Assembly (NCBI RefSeq): GCF_037658235.1 | Contig: NZ_JBBJLN010000005.1 | Coordinates: forward strand, 62,001-126,000 | DNA: 64,000 nucleotides | Reading direction: 5' to 3' | Source: Yunchengibacter salinarum | GTDB lineage: Bacteria; Pseudomonadota; Alphaproteobacteria; Sphingomonadales; Kordiimonadaceae | Shown: positions 36,807 through 45,830 of the stretch, piece by piece | Numbering within the stretch: position 1 is the stretch's first letter | Layout: every line of letters begins with the position of its first letter | Program-made: the position numbers and the translations under genes | Notes under the pieces: generated by a model | What the model was told of the DNA's origin: nothing | Databases searched by the model: none | Seen by the model: only the letters and a program-made list of their open reading frames with translations

Positions 36807-37607
36807 ATGTCACAGGACCGCCCCGCCCTGCCCGCCGAGGACATCACGGCGCTGGCCCGCTTCGCGGAGCGACTGGCGGATGCCGCCGCCGCCGTCACCC
36901 TGCCCGCCTTTCGCAGGCCCCATGACGTGACCAACAAGGAATCCGGGGGGTTCGACCCGGTCACCGCCGCCGATCGCGGCGCGGAAGAGGCCCTGCGCGC
37001 CCTGATCGAGGCCGAATATCCCGACCATGCCATTCACGGGGAGGAATTCGGCCACAAGACCACGGACAGCCGCTTCCAATGGGTTCTGGACCCGATCGAC
37101 GGCACCCGGTCCTTCATCACCGGGGTGCCGCTGTGGGGCACGCTGATCGCCCTGAAGCTGGACGGCGAACCCCTGATCGGCGTGATCGACCAGCCCTATC
37201 TGAAGGAACGATTCGTGGGCACGCCGGACGGCACCACGCTGAACGGCACACCGATCCGCACGCGCGCCTGCCGCGACCTGAGCACCGCCACCCTGATCAC
37301 CACCGACCCCGACCTGTTCGACGATACCGAATACCGGGCTTTCCGCACGGTCAGGGCGCAGGTGCGGCTGACCCGCTATGGCATGGACTGCTACGCCTAT
37401 GCGCTGCTGGCCCTGGGGCAGCTTGACGTGGTGGTGGAAGCGGGTCTGGAACCTTATGACATGATGGCCCTGATCCCCGTGGTGCGCGGCGCGGGCGGTG
37501 TGATCACCGACTGGCACGGCAATACAGCGGGCGACAGCCATCGCCTGCTGGCCCTGTCGGACCCGGCCCTTATGGGGCAGGTTCTGCCGCATCTGGCGCA
37601 CTGCTGA
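36807..37607 (+). CDS. hisN: Inositol-monophosphatase-family phosphatase, probable histidinol-phosphatase
   Basis: A 266-residue lithium-sensitive phosphatase. Metal ligands are seen in FDPVTAADRGAEEALR, HGEEFG (Glu pair), and WVLDPIDGTRSFITGVPLWG, and YDMMALIPVVRGAGG supplies the last Asp. The GTRSFITGxPLWGTLIAL variant is characteristic of HisN-type histidinol-phosphatases of alphaproteobacteria and actinobacteria. No other his genes are adjacent, so the specificity rests on motif alone. Its 3' end overlaps the convergent hydrolase gene by 38 nt. Confidence 0.8.
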   Translation: MSQDRPALPAEDITALARFAERLADAAAAVTLPAFRRPHDVTNKESGGFDPVTAADRGAEEALRALIEAEYPDHAIHGEEFGHKTTDSRFQWVLDPIDGTRSFITGVPLWGTLIALKLDGEPLIGVIDQPYLKERFVGTPDGTTLNGTPIRTRACRDLSTATLITTDPDLFDDTEYRAFRTVRAQVRLTRYGMDCYAYALLALGQLDVVVEAGLEPYDMMALIPVVRGAGGVITDWHGNTAGDSHRLLALSDPALMGQVLPHLAHC

Positions 37608-38592
37608 GCCGCGCCCCGGTGGGGTCCAGGTCCAGAAACGCCACCAGTTCCCGCCACAGGGACAGGCGAATCGCATCGGTCTCACGCAGAATTTCGTGCT
37701 TGGCGCCGTCCAGCATGATGCGCCTGGCATGGGGCATACGCCCGGCGAGCGCCGTGGCGGCGGCATTGGATACGATCCGGTCCTGCCCCGCCAGGACCAT
37801 GAGCACGGGCGTTTGGATCGCCTCGCCATAGCCCGGCGCGGCGAGCACATGGCAGGACGCCAGCGCCGCCTTCAGCCAGTGCCATGTCACACCGCCCACG
37901 GCCAGCCGCCTGTCGCGGTTGGCGATGAACCAGTCCTCATCGGCGAATCGCCCGTCGTCATGGGTAAGCTGCTTGCGCCAGCCCCAGACCCCCTCGCGGT
38001 AGGGGCCATGGCCGGGAAGCCAGGACCGCCCCATGCCAAGGCCCGTCATCAGGCCCGCCATCAGGCGCATCAACGCGCCAGGCATCGGGCCGCCATTGAT
38101 CGCCACCATGGGCGCGATGGTCACGGCCCGCTCGGCAATGCCCGGATGATCGTGCAGGGTGCGCAGCACCACATGGCTGCCCGCCGAATGTCCCACCAGA
38201 ATCAGGGGCCGGGGCAGGTCCGACAGCGGCCCGTCATCAGCCAGAAAGCTGGCCAGATCGGACACATGGCGGGTGAAATCCCGGATCACATGCCGGTCAC
38301 GATCCGGGTCTTCCCGGTGCGACAGGCCCTGCCCGCGCAGGTCCAGCGCGGCGACGGAAAAGCCGAACGCCTGAAACAGGTGCATGTCTTCGAAATATTT
38401 CTCGATGAATTCGGTGCGGCCCGGCACGAAAACCACCGTTCCCCGGCCCGCGCCATCGCTATTCCCGGCGGCAAAGCTGGCAAAGCGCAGCCGCGCCCCG
38501 TCAGCCGCCCGGAACCCGTCAAAGCCGCCGCCATCCGGCTCCACCCGCCGGAGCGCCCGCGCCCGTGTCAACAGGTCCGTCAGCGCCACCAT
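37570..38592 (-). CDS. Alpha/beta hydrolase (lysophospholipase-like)
   Basis: A 340-residue alpha/beta hydrolase. The nucleophile elbow is LVGHSAGSHVV, the oxyanion region FVPGRTEFIEKYFED, DLRGQGLSHR lies in the cap-entry strand, and a late VLAGQDRIV (acid) and AKHEILRE (His) complete the triad. This resembles the PldB/monoacylglycerol lipase group. The ATG at 38592 is preceded by AAAAGGGGG. It is 31 nt downstream of the TadE-type gene on the same strand and may be read with the pilus genes without being part of the machinery. Confidence 0.85.
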   Translation of the reverse strand: MVALTDLLTRARALRRVEPDGGGFDGFRAADGARLRFASFAAGNSDGAGRGTVVFVPGRTEFIEKYFEDMHLFQAFGFSVAALDLRGQGLSHREDPDRDRHVIRDFTRHVSDLASFLADDGPLSDLPRPLILVGHSAGSHVVLRTLHDHPGIAERAVTIAPMVAINGGPMPGALMRLMAGLMTGLGMGRSWLPGHGPYREGVWGWRKQLTHDDGRFADEDWFIANRDRRLAVGGVTWHWLKAALASCHVLAAPGYGEAIQTPVLMVLAGQDRIVSNAAATALAGRMPHARRIMLDGAKHEILRETDAIRLSLWRELVAFLDLDPTGARLSSAPDAAEPAP

Positions 38593-38623
38593 AGCATCCC
38601 CCTTTTGATGGGCGCCCGGCCCG

Positions 38624-39376
38624 TCAACTGCCGGGCGGAGCAACCACATAGCCGCTGGCCCGCCCTGTGAGACCGAAAGTGAGACCTTCCCCTTCCGGCG
38701 CCAGAAGACCCAGCGGCAATAAGGGACGATAGCTGTATTCCAGGCTGAGCGTAAAGCGTTTCACACCCGAATCGGGCATGACGGTGGGGCCATCCAGCGT
38801 CACGGCGCCCAGTGCCGACCGGTCCAGCAGGGTCAGGTCGCTGGCGACCCGCTCGGTCAGGGCGCTTTGGGTGATGGCCGGCCTGAGCGACACCAGCCGC
38901 CCGGCCTCCGCCGCCGCCCGGTCCAGCGTGGCCAGCGCGAAGCCCAGCCGCCCCAGTTCGATGATCACCGCCAGAAGGGTCAGAAAAACCGGCAGGCCAA
39001 GCGCGGTCTCCACCGCCATCGCACCGTCCTCGGCTTCGCGCACGCTCCGCGCCGGGGGGCGCGATCGCGCGCGTTGTTGACCGCTCACGCCTGAGCGCTT
39101 CGCGCTAAGGCTCCGCGAGGGCGCCGCACTTGCGGCGGGGCGCGGTCGCGCCCGTCGGATGGGTCTGTGTTTGCGCGGAGGGGTGGCACTGACTGCGGGG
39201 CACAGTCGCGCGCTTTGTTCATCGCTCACGCCTGAGCGCTTCGCGCTAAGGCTCCGCGAGGGCGCCGCACTTGCGGCGGGGCGCGGTCGCGCCCGTGGGA
39301 TGGGTCTGTGGATGGGCGGAGGGGCGGCACGCGGCTGTTGCACTCCCGTCGATGGTTCTGTTTTCAGGCCGCTCAT
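38624..39376 (-). CDS. TadE-type minor pseudopilin with repeat-expanded N-terminus
   Basis: A 250-residue predicted protein. From about residue 115 it is a normal TadE-like minor pseudopilin, with DGAMAVETALGLPVFLTLLA as the prepilin-like hydrophobic segment and a short periplasmic domain after it. Residues about 15-110 are unusual: an Arg/Pro/Ala/Ser-rich stretch with a 47-residue repeat (RARPRPAASAAPSRSLSAKR in both copies) created by the DNA repeat at 39082-39310. The ordinary protein would start close to REAEDGAMAVE. The expansion keeps frame, so the gene may still work. It lies 15 nt after the preceding pseudopilin gene. Confidence 0.65.
   Translation of the reverse strand: MSGLKTEPSTGVQQPRAAPPPIHRPIPRARPRPAASAAPSRSLSAKRSGVSDEQSARLCPAVSATPPRKHRPIRRARPRPAASAAPSRSLSAKRSGVSGQQRARSRPPARSVREAEDGAMAVETALGLPVFLTLLAVIIELGRLGFALATLDRAAAEAGRLVSLRPAITQSALTERVASDLTLLDRSALGAVTLDGPTVMPDSGVKRFTLSLEYSYRPLLPLGLLAPEGEGLTFGLTGRASGYVVAPPGS
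39082..39310. repeat. In-frame tandem GC-rich repeat (two 88-bp cores, 141-bp period)
   Basis: Core copies at 39082-39169 and 39223-39310 differ at a single base, and the sequence between them is a more diverged part of the same 141-bp period. Each contains GCGCCGCacttGCGGCG and GGGCGCGgtCGCGCCC hairpins and starts CGCTCACGC. The arrangement of hairpins matches the repeats at 11764-12023 though the sequence differs, so they are probably related elements. 141 is divisible by three, keeping the pseudopilin gene open. Confidence 0.75.
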
Positions 39377-39391
39377 GCTTACCCCGCCCTT

Positions 39392-39907
39392 CTAATTGAT
39401 CCGGCGCACGGTTTCGGCGCCCAGTGCCACCCGTTCAGGAAGGCCGGGAAGGCCCACCAGAAGCGGGTGCGACTCGGTGGCGGAGACCCGCACATACACA
39501 TTGCGCAACGTGCCCGCCGCGCAGGTGGGCGTGGCCCCCGCCCCGATGATGCAGTCATGGCGCCCGGCTTCACCGGGACAGGTACAGAACAGCGCCACAT
39601 CCACCGCGCGGGTCTCGGCCCCCGCCCCGTCCGGTGCCGCCTGCCGGGTGGCCGCAACCACGGGCGCCATGTCACCCCCCATTGGCGGCGCCATCACCGC
39701 ATAATCGGCCCCGGCGCGCACCGCCTCCGACAGCGCCATGCGGCGGCTGAACGCCAGGCCGAAATCCAGCGCCCCCACCGCCATGACCAGCAAAACGGTC
39801 GTCACAAGGGCGGTTTCCACCGCCACGCTGCCCTCCTCGGCGCCGGTGAGGCGGCCAAGGGCGCGTTGAAACCCGGTGCGCATACGGGAAACGGTTCGAC
39901 GGATCAT
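39392..39907 (-). CDS. TadE/TadF-type minor pseudopilin
   Basis: A 171-residue protein starting MIRRTVSRMRTG. The prepilin-like segment AEEGSVAVETALVTTVLLVM (about 30-49) continues as a hydrophobic helix, followed by a periplasmic domain with paired Cys (FCTCPGEAG and CIIGAG) that may form disulfides. Minor pseudopilins of this type are processed by the Tad prepilin peptidase and help start Flp pilus assembly. The ATG at 39907 lies 13 nt after the TadG-type gene, so the three minus-strand genes form one unit. Confidence 0.8.
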   Translation of the reverse strand: MIRRTVSRMRTGFQRALGRLTGAEEGSVAVETALVTTVLLVMAVGALDFGLAFSRRMALSEAVRAGADYAVMAPPMGGDMAPVVAATRQAAPDGAGAETRAVDVALFCTCPGEAGRHDCIIGAGATPTCAAGTLRNVYVRVSATESHPLLVGLPGLPERVALGAETVRRIN

Positions 39908-39920
39908 GGGCGCCTCTCCT

Positions 39921-41237
39921 CTATTCCACCAGATAGACCGCATAACTGGGCGCCGCATCCTTGAGGCCCAGCGACTCGCAGGTATCCGGGTCATTGCCGA
40001 TGGTGCTGCCGCCAGTGAACGTGACCGTGGCGGCGAAAATCCGCAGGCAGCCATCGCTGGCCGTACTACCGCCCGCGAAACGCAGATCGCCGGACGGGAA
40101 ATACAGCGCCCCCTTGATCCGGTTGCCCGAACCGCCATTGAAACGGGACCGGGTTTCCCGATAGGGGGCTTTCGGGTCCTGCATGATGGCAAGGCCCCGC
40201 CAGGGGCCGGTGTCCGGCGCGGAAAATGCAAGATCCGCCTTCCCGTTCACCGTTACCGTGCCCACGTCTTCCGGCGTGTCGCCGGTCAGCAGAAAGGTGA
40301 CCCCCTCCCCCGTCACGGCGGCCTTGGCATTGGCCGTCAGATCGCCGCCATCCACCACGTAAAGGCCGGGTTCCAGCGATACGGGGCCCTTGAAATCCAG
40401 GCCGCCACAATAGCGGCCAGGGGTCAGGGTCTCACCGTCCTTGAAGGTGCCGCCGGAAAAGTCGCAGCCGTCATCCGACGGAATCGGAACGGATGCGAAC
40501 GGATTGCCGGATCGCCCGCTGAACGGCTGCACGGGATTTTCCGATTCGATACCGCCACCGCCAAAGGCGCGAATCCCGCCCACCGAGCGCACGGTTTCCG
40601 CCCGCAGGCGCGCGCTGCCGAACAGCAGGATGGACAGATCATTGCTGCTGTTGGACGCCACACCGCAACTGGCGGACACATCCGCATTGCCGGACAGGAA
40701 GATCGCCCCTTCTTCCCGCGTGTCCAGGGCCACCACGCACTGATCGCCCAGACCAAGGCGCGCGGACACGCCCCGGCCATCGGCATTGACCGAGTCGGTC
40801 CAGCCGAACATGTCGCCCAGAACGGCGGTGAAATACAGCGGGGCGGGGCGGGTCAGGCGCACCTCATAATGATTGTCCACACCCTGATGGGCACCAAAGC
40901 GCGGCGGCACGTTCACCGACAGGCTTGTGCGGCTGTCCAGCAGGTTGTTGTCAGACAGGAATTGCGCCACGCCGGAGTCGATATCCGCCCCCGCAATGGC
41001 CAGATGGGCGGCTTCCATCGCGGCGCTGTCGGCGGCCCCCTGAAGGCGCCGGTCCACCATGTACCAGGCGGCCACGTCCATGCTGAGACCCGCCGCCCCC
41101 ACCAGAACCGGCATGGCGAGCCCGGTGATCACCACCACCGCGCCGCCCTGATCCCGGCCAAGGCGGGCCAGCAAACCGCGAAACGCTTTGATCCGGCCCG
41201 CCGCCAGAGCAAGCGGGCGCTCAAGAAGGCTGTTCAT
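39921..41237 (-). CDS. tadG: TadG-type pilus assembly protein
   Basis: A 438-residue protein. The N-terminal GAVVVITGLAMPVLVGAAGL helix (about 30-50) is followed by MDVAAWYMVDRRLQGAADSA, the Flp-associated TadG N-terminal pattern. The remainder is a large periplasmic domain with Gly/Ser-rich repeats and several Cys; no von Willebrand A domain is evident. TadG anchors or caps the Flp machinery in the envelope. The start at 41237 was chosen over 41249 without a strong ribosome site for either. It is divergent from the flp pilin gene. Confidence 0.78.
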   Translation of the reverse strand: MNSLLERPLALAAGRIKAFRGLLARLGRDQGGAVVVITGLAMPVLVGAAGLSMDVAAWYMVDRRLQGAADSAAMEAAHLAIAGADIDSGVAQFLSDNNLLDSRTSLSVNVPPRFGAHQGVDNHYEVRLTRPAPLYFTAVLGDMFGWTDSVNADGRGVSARLGLGDQCVVALDTREEGAIFLSGNADVSASCGVASNSSNDLSILLFGSARLRAETVRSVGGIRAFGGGGIESENPVQPFSGRSGNPFASVPIPSDDGCDFSGGTFKDGETLTPGRYCGGLDFKGPVSLEPGLYVVDGGDLTANAKAAVTGEGVTFLLTGDTPEDVGTVTVNGKADLAFSAPDTGPWRGLAIMQDPKAPYRETRSRFNGGSGNRIKGALYFPSGDLRFAGGSTASDGCLRIFAATVTFTGGSTIGNDPDTCESLGLKDAAPSYAVYLVE

Positions 41238-41344
41238 ATGCTGCCACATTCCATTGCCAATGGCCCGGCCCGGCTGCTGCCACATCCTTGGCGGACCCAT
41301 CCGCCCGGTGCGTGCTGCCACACCCGCCGGGCATCGGGTGCCAT

Positions 41345-41561
41345 TATACGGCCATAGTAATTATCGCCCAAATAGATCGAATACTTTTAATTTATAAAAT
41401 TTTATTAAACTGAATTTTAAATTATATAATCATTTTTAATCAATCAATACTTCAAATTGGAATCGAAAAATCTTGCTAAAAGCCAAAAAATTTACATCCT
41501 GTTTACTTGCACCTGCGATATATCGGGTGTTGGCAACTCAAATGGCAGCTGGAGACAAACA
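41345..41561. promoter_or_regulatory. AT-rich divergent promoter region of the Flp pilus locus
   Basis: About 160 bases (roughly 41355-41515) are strongly AT-rich inside a G+C-rich chromosome, with runs such as TTTATAAAATTTTATTAAAC and several TTAA boxes. It separates tadG (minus) from flp (plus). It must hold promoters for both directions. I could not fix a -35/-10 pair. The composition suggests binding by a nucleoid protein or a regulator of CtrA type; this is inference. Confidence 0.55.
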
Positions 41562-41783
41562 ATGCTTACGAAGCTCACCAAACTGATCACATCCGCCCAC
41601 CGTGACGAGCGCGGGGCCACCGCCATCGAATACGGCCTGATCGCCGCCCTGGTGGCCATCGCGCTGATCACGGCGCTGGAAACCCTTGGCGGTTCGCTCA
41701 GCCAGATGTTCACTGATACCGGCACCACGCTGACCGAACAGATCGGTGACGGCGGCGAAGAAGGCGGCGAAGAAGGCGCCTGA
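41562..41783 (+). CDS. flp: Flp/Fap pilin, major subunit
   Basis: A 73-residue prepilin. The short leader MLTKLTKLITSAHRDERG is cut before the hydrophobic stretch ATAIEYGLIAALVAIALITA, with the Flp signature G-x-x-x-x-EY and Glu/Tyr pair. The C-terminus ends in a Gly/Glu-rich tail (GDGGEEGGEEGA). It polymerises into the Flp (tight adherence) pilus. The ATG is preceded by GGAGACAAAC. It heads the plus-strand cpa/tad operon. Confidence 0.93.
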   Translation: MLTKLTKLITSAHRDERGATAIEYGLIAALVAIALITALETLGGSLSQMFTDTGTTLTEQIGDGGEEGGEEGA

Positions 41784-41978
41784 CACCCGGCCCGGCGGCC
41801 CGGCGCCCTTGGCAGGGGCGCGGCCGGTGCCGCCTGAGCGCGCGGATCATGCGCCCAAGGGCGCCTGATCGCACATGGGACAATGCCGGGCGCGCGCGCA
41901 TCCCCGTCGGGTTGTGGCGCTCCCCCGGTTCCCTGATGGCAGCATGTCCTTGCGGGCATTGTGAAGGAGGGTCTTGCG

Positions 41979-42533
41979 GTGAGACATCCTCTGTTGGAAC
42001 AGCTTCCCGTGCCGGAGATGGAAAGCCTTGCCCGTCAGGCCGATCTGGCCCTGATGGCGCTGGTGGCCGGTCTTCTGGTGACGGCGGCGATACAGGATGT
42101 GGCCGCGCGCCGCATCCCGAACCGTCTGGTGGCGGCTGTGACAGGTCTTGCCGTTTTTCGCCTGGCTCTGATGATGATGGCCGGCGCCCCCGCTCTCTCC
42201 GCGGTGGTGTGGCCCGCTCTTACCGGGCTCGGCGTATTTCTGGCTGGTCTGGGCCTGTTCCGGGCCGGTCTGATGGGTGGCGGTGACGTGAAACTGCTGA
42301 GCGCGCTGGCGCTCTTCATCGGCCCCGCGGCCCTTCCCCCCTTCCTGATCATGACGGCACTCGCCGGTGGCCTTCTCGCCGCCGGCATGATGGGGACACG
42401 CCTGATCGCCCGGCGGCAATCCGCCGCCATGGCAGAGGCACCCCCCGCAACCGTCACGCTGCCCTATGGGGTCGCCATAAGCGCCGGGGGCCTTTGGGTT
42501 CTGGCGCGCATGGCGGCGGAGAGCGCGTTTTAG
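41979..42533 (+). CDS. cpaA: Prepilin peptidase CpaA/TadV
   Basis: A 184-residue type IV prepilin peptidase (A24) with several transmembrane helices. The two catalytic Asp residues are in QDVAARRIPNRLV and LMGGGDVKLLSALAL (GGGD motif). It removes the leader from Flp and the minor pseudopilins. A GTG at 41979 with AAGGAGGG upstream was chosen. The usual N-methylation domain is absent, as in other CpaA enzymes. Confidence 0.9.
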   Translation: MRHPLLEQLPVPEMESLARQADLALMALVAGLLVTAAIQDVAARRIPNRLVAAVTGLAVFRLALMMMAGAPALSAVVWPALTGLGVFLAGLGLFRAGLMGGGDVKLLSALALFIGPAALPPFLIMTALAGGLLAAGMMGTRLIARRQSAAMAEAPPATVTLPYGVAISAGGLWVLARMAAESAF

Positions 42534-42632
42534 GCGCGCCGTCTGTCCCTTTCCACGAACCCGCACCCCGCATGAGGGGTGCATCATCCCGTCATTGGCC
42601 GGTGTGGGCCAAAGCGGGAGAAAGTGGCAGCC

Positions 42633-43631
42633 ATGACGACTCTGGATCGACCCAAAGCCCGACCCAAGGCGCGGACAAGCTCCAACGGGCGCACACGCCC
42701 CGCCCGGCAGATGCGGCGTGGACCGGGCAACCGGCGCCGCCGCACCCTTGTGCTATGGGGGCTGGCGGCGACCCTGAGCCTGACCGTGGTGGTGCTGGTG
42801 CGCGCCGCGCTGGATCAACCGGCGCGCCAGTCCGCCCCGGCGCAGCAGGCCCGCGCCCCCGTGACTCGGCAAATTCTGGTGGCGGCCCGCGACCTGCCTG
42901 AAGGGCACCTTGTTCAGCCGGAAGACACAAGCTGGCAGACCTGGCCGGAAAGCGGCATCAACGACGCTTATATTCAGCGCCAGGCCCGCGGCACCGGCCC
43001 CGCCAGCGCGGCGGACAGGGTGGTTGGCGAACTGGCGGGCCGCGTGGTGCGCACCCGCTTGACCGAAGGCAGCCCCGTCACCCGCGCGGCGCTGGTGGAG
43101 CCGGGGGAGCGCGGCTTTCTGGCCGCCGCCCTGAAGCCGGACATGCGCGCCGTGACGGTGCGTCTGTCGGCGGTATCCGGCGTGGGCGGCTTCATTTTCC
43201 CCGGCGACCGGGTGGACGTGATCCTGACCCGCCGCATGAAAGACCTGAAGGAACGCAACCGCACCCTGTCGGAAACGGTGTTGCAGAATGTGCGCGTGCT
43301 GGCGCTGGACCAGCGCAGCATGAAGGACGAGGAAACCGTTGCCCCCGCCGAAACCGCCACCATCGAGGTCACCCCCAAGATGGCGGAAAAAGTGGCCATG
43401 CTGGACGAAATGGGCACGCTGGCGCTGGCACTGCGCGGGCTGGAACGGTCCCCCCGCGCGCTGGCCGAAGACGCCGAGCCGCGCCCGGTGGGCCGCACCC
43501 TGTCCCGCACGCTGGACGCGGAAGTGACCGGCGTGGTGGGCCGCCTGGGTGATACCGGGAAAGGCGGGCCGAAAGTGACCGTCACGCGCGGCGCCCGGCG
43601 CGAAACCGTCAACACCGGGGGGCGGCAATGA
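42633..43631 (+). CDS. cpaB: Flp pilus assembly protein CpaB/RcpC
   Basis: A 332-residue protein with a basic N-terminus, a membrane helix (about 42-62), a SAF domain (about 80-155, ILVAARDLPEGHLVQPED to GELAGRVVRTRLTEGSPVT) and the RcpC C-terminal part with GFIFPGDRVDVILTR. It stabilises the secretin in the periplasm. The stop overlaps the cpaC ATG (ATGA). Confidence 0.9.
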   Translation: MTTLDRPKARPKARTSSNGRTRPARQMRRGPGNRRRRTLVLWGLAATLSLTVVVLVRAALDQPARQSAPAQQARAPVTRQILVAARDLPEGHLVQPEDTSWQTWPESGINDAYIQRQARGTGPASAADRVVGELAGRVVRTRLTEGSPVTRAALVEPGERGFLAAALKPDMRAVTVRLSAVSGVGGFIFPGDRVDVILTRRMKDLKERNRTLSETVLQNVRVLALDQRSMKDEETVAPAETATIEVTPKMAEKVAMLDEMGTLALALRGLERSPRALAEDAEPRPVGRTLSRTLDAEVTGVVGRLGDTGKGGPKVTVTRGARRETVNTGGRQ

Positions 43632-45091
43632 CCCGCCGGATCATGCACCTGCCCCGGCCCCGCACGGCGCCGGGCGCGCTCTTGGGCCTGTTGGTCGGCC
43701 TGCTGCTGGTCACCCTGCTGCTGGCCAGCCCGGCCAGCAAGGCCGCCCCCGGCGCCGATCTGGTCACACCGGGCGATCAGGCGCTGTCCCTGTCCATGGG
43801 AAGCGGCGTGCTGGTGCGGCTGGACCGGCCCGCCAGCGAGGTTTTCATCGCCAATGCGGACATCGCGGATGTGCAGGTGAAATCCCCCCGCGTGGTCTAT
43901 GTGTTCGCGCAGAAACAGGGCGAGACCAGCTTTTACGCGCTGGACGATCAGGATCAGGTGATCTTCGGCACCACCGTGCGCGTGACCCCGCCGCTGAAAG
44001 CGGTGCGCCGCGCGCTTGAACAGACCCTGCCGGACCTGCCGGTATCGGTCACCGCGCTTGGCAATATGCTGATGCTGAGTGGCCGGGTGGAAAGCCCGGT
44101 ACAGGCCGCCATGGCGGAGCGCGTGGTGCGCCAGGTGACCGGCACGGACACGCTGTTGAACCAGATCAGCATAGCCCAGCCCACTCAGGTATCGCTGCGC
44201 GTGCGGATCGCGGAAGTATCCCGCGTGGTACTGAAGGAACTGGGCTTCAACTGGCAGGGCGGCCTGTTCGGCGGCGATGTTCAGGTGGGCATTGCGCGCG
44301 GGCGGTCCTTTGGCGGCGACCTGGGCAGCTTTTTCGGGCCCGGCGATCAGGCCACCAGCCTGTTCACCGGCATCACCACCGGCGATCTGGACCTGAATGC
44401 CGCCATTGACGCACTGGACCAGGAAGGTCTGCTGACCGTTCTGGCGGAACCCAATCTGACCGCCCTGACCGGCGAAAGCGCCAATTTCCTGGCGGGCGGG
44501 GAATTTCCCGTTCCGGTGCCCGATGAAAACGGCATCGGCATCGAATATCGCCCCTTTGGCGTATCCTTGTCCTTCGCGCCCACCGTGCTGGACAGCGGGC
44601 GCATTTCCATGCGCGTCAAGCCGGAGGTGTCGGACCTGTCCGAGGCGGGCGCCATCCGCATTCAGGGCATCAGCCTGCCATCCATCACCACACGGCGGGC
44701 GGAAACCACCGTGGAACTGGGCAGCGGCCAGAGCTTCGCCATTGCCGGGCTGCTGGAAAATTCCATCACGCAGGACAACAGCCGCCTGCCCGGCCTGGGC
44801 GACATTCCCATTCTGGGCGCGCTTTTCCGTTCGGAGAGTTTCCGGCGCGAGGAAACGGAACTGCTGATCGTGGTCACCCCCTATCTGGTGCGGCCCACGG
44901 CGCCGCAGAATGTCAGCCTGCCCACGGACAATTATCTGGCCCCCACGGATGCCGAGCGCCTGATCCGCAACGATCAATGGGCACCGGGCGGGGCCGATTC
45001 CCATCCCGGCAAGGCCCCGCCCCCAAGGCGGCGGGATGCGGCTGCATCGCCGTCCGGTGCCGAAGAACGGACCACAGGAGACCGACCATGA
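43628..45091 (+). CDS. cpaC: Flp pilus secretin CpaC/RcpA
   Basis: A 487-residue outer-membrane secretin. A signal peptide (about 15-40) is followed by a BON/N0-like domain (SGVLVRLDRPASEVFIAN, KSPRVVYVFAQKQGETSFYA) and the secretin domain with LTVLAEPNLTALTGESANFL, GEFPVPVP and VELGSGQSFAIAGLL. It forms the channel through which the Flp pilus exits. It is flanked by cpaB and cpaD with 4-nt overlaps on both sides. Confidence 0.94.
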   Translation: MTRRIMHLPRPRTAPGALLGLLVGLLLVTLLLASPASKAAPGADLVTPGDQALSLSMGSGVLVRLDRPASEVFIANADIADVQVKSPRVVYVFAQKQGETSFYALDDQDQVIFGTTVRVTPPLKAVRRALEQTLPDLPVSVTALGNMLMLSGRVESPVQAAMAERVVRQVTGTDTLLNQISIAQPTQVSLRVRIAEVSRVVLKELGFNWQGGLFGGDVQVGIARGRSFGGDLGSFFGPGDQATSLFTGITTGDLDLNAAIDALDQEGLLTVLAEPNLTALTGESANFLAGGEFPVPVPDENGIGIEYRPFGVSLSFAPTVLDSGRISMRVKPEVSDLSEAGAIRIQGISLPSITTRRAETTVELGSGQSFAIAGLLENSITQDNSRLPGLGDIPILGALFRSESFRREETELLIVVTPYLVRPTAPQNVSLPTDNYLAPTDAERLIRNDQWAPGGADSHPGKAPPPRRRDAAASPSGAEERTTGDRP

Positions 45092-45819
45092 CCGCCATGT
45101 CTTTCCCCCATGCCCGGCGACCCGCCACAGGGGCGCGACTTGTCGGCCTCGGCCTGTTGGCGATGGCGCTGACCGCTTGCCAGACCGCGGGCCGGGACCG
45201 TCCGGCGCCGCCCATGTCGGGCGGGTACAGCCTGAGCCTGGAAGAGCAGCGCCACAGCCTGCCGGTCAGCCCCGCCAACGACAGCGACGCGGACGCCCTG
45301 GCCGGAGACAAAATCAGCCCGGCGCTGGACCGGCGCCTGCGGCAGTTCCTGGCCAGCAGCGGCGCGCGGCCCGGTGATCAGGTGTATCTGACCGCCATGA
45401 CCAGGGCGCGGATGCCCGTGGCACAGGCCCTGAAGCAATGGAGCGCCGAACAGGGGCTCGACTTTCTCGGCGCGGCCACGGACGGAACTGAAAGCGCGCC
45501 GCTTACGCTGGTGCTGGAAACCGTGCGCGTCAAACGCCCCGCCTGTGGCCGCTGGCCGCGGGAACATTATGGCGACACCCGCAATACGGCGAGCCTGACC
45601 TATGGCTGCGCCACCACCGCCACGCTGGGCGCCATGATCGCCAATCCCCGCGACCTGAAGGGCGGCCATACCGGGAAAGGCACCGCCGATGCCCCGGTTG
45701 GTGCGATCCACCGCACATTCGACCGGATGCGGGCCAAGGGCGGGGGTAGCGCCGCCTCGCCCGCGCTGAAGGGGCTTCAGGCCATTCTGGGCGCCGCCGG
45801 TGGCGGCGGTCGGCAATAA
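45088..45819 (+). CDS. cpaD: Pilus assembly lipoprotein CpaD
   Basis: A 243-residue lipoprotein. The lipobox is LLAMALTACQT, with Cys at about 31. The CpaD core includes a SLEEQRHSLPV repeat, and the conserved SLTYGCATTATLGAMIANPR with DLKGG. It assists secretin assembly or localisation in the outer membrane. The ATG overlaps the cpaC stop. Confidence 0.9.
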   Translation: MTAMSFPHARRPATGARLVGLGLLAMALTACQTAGRDRPAPPMSGGYSLSLEEQRHSLPVSPANDSDADALAGDKISPALDRRLRQFLASSGARPGDQVYLTAMTRARMPVAQALKQWSAEQGLDFLGAATDGTESAPLTLVLETVRVKRPACGRWPREHYGDTRNTASLTYGCATTATLGAMIANPRDLKGGHTGKGTADAPVGAIHRTFDRMRAKGGGSAASPALKGLQAILGAAGGGGRQ

Positions 45820-45830
45820 GGAGAGGAGCC

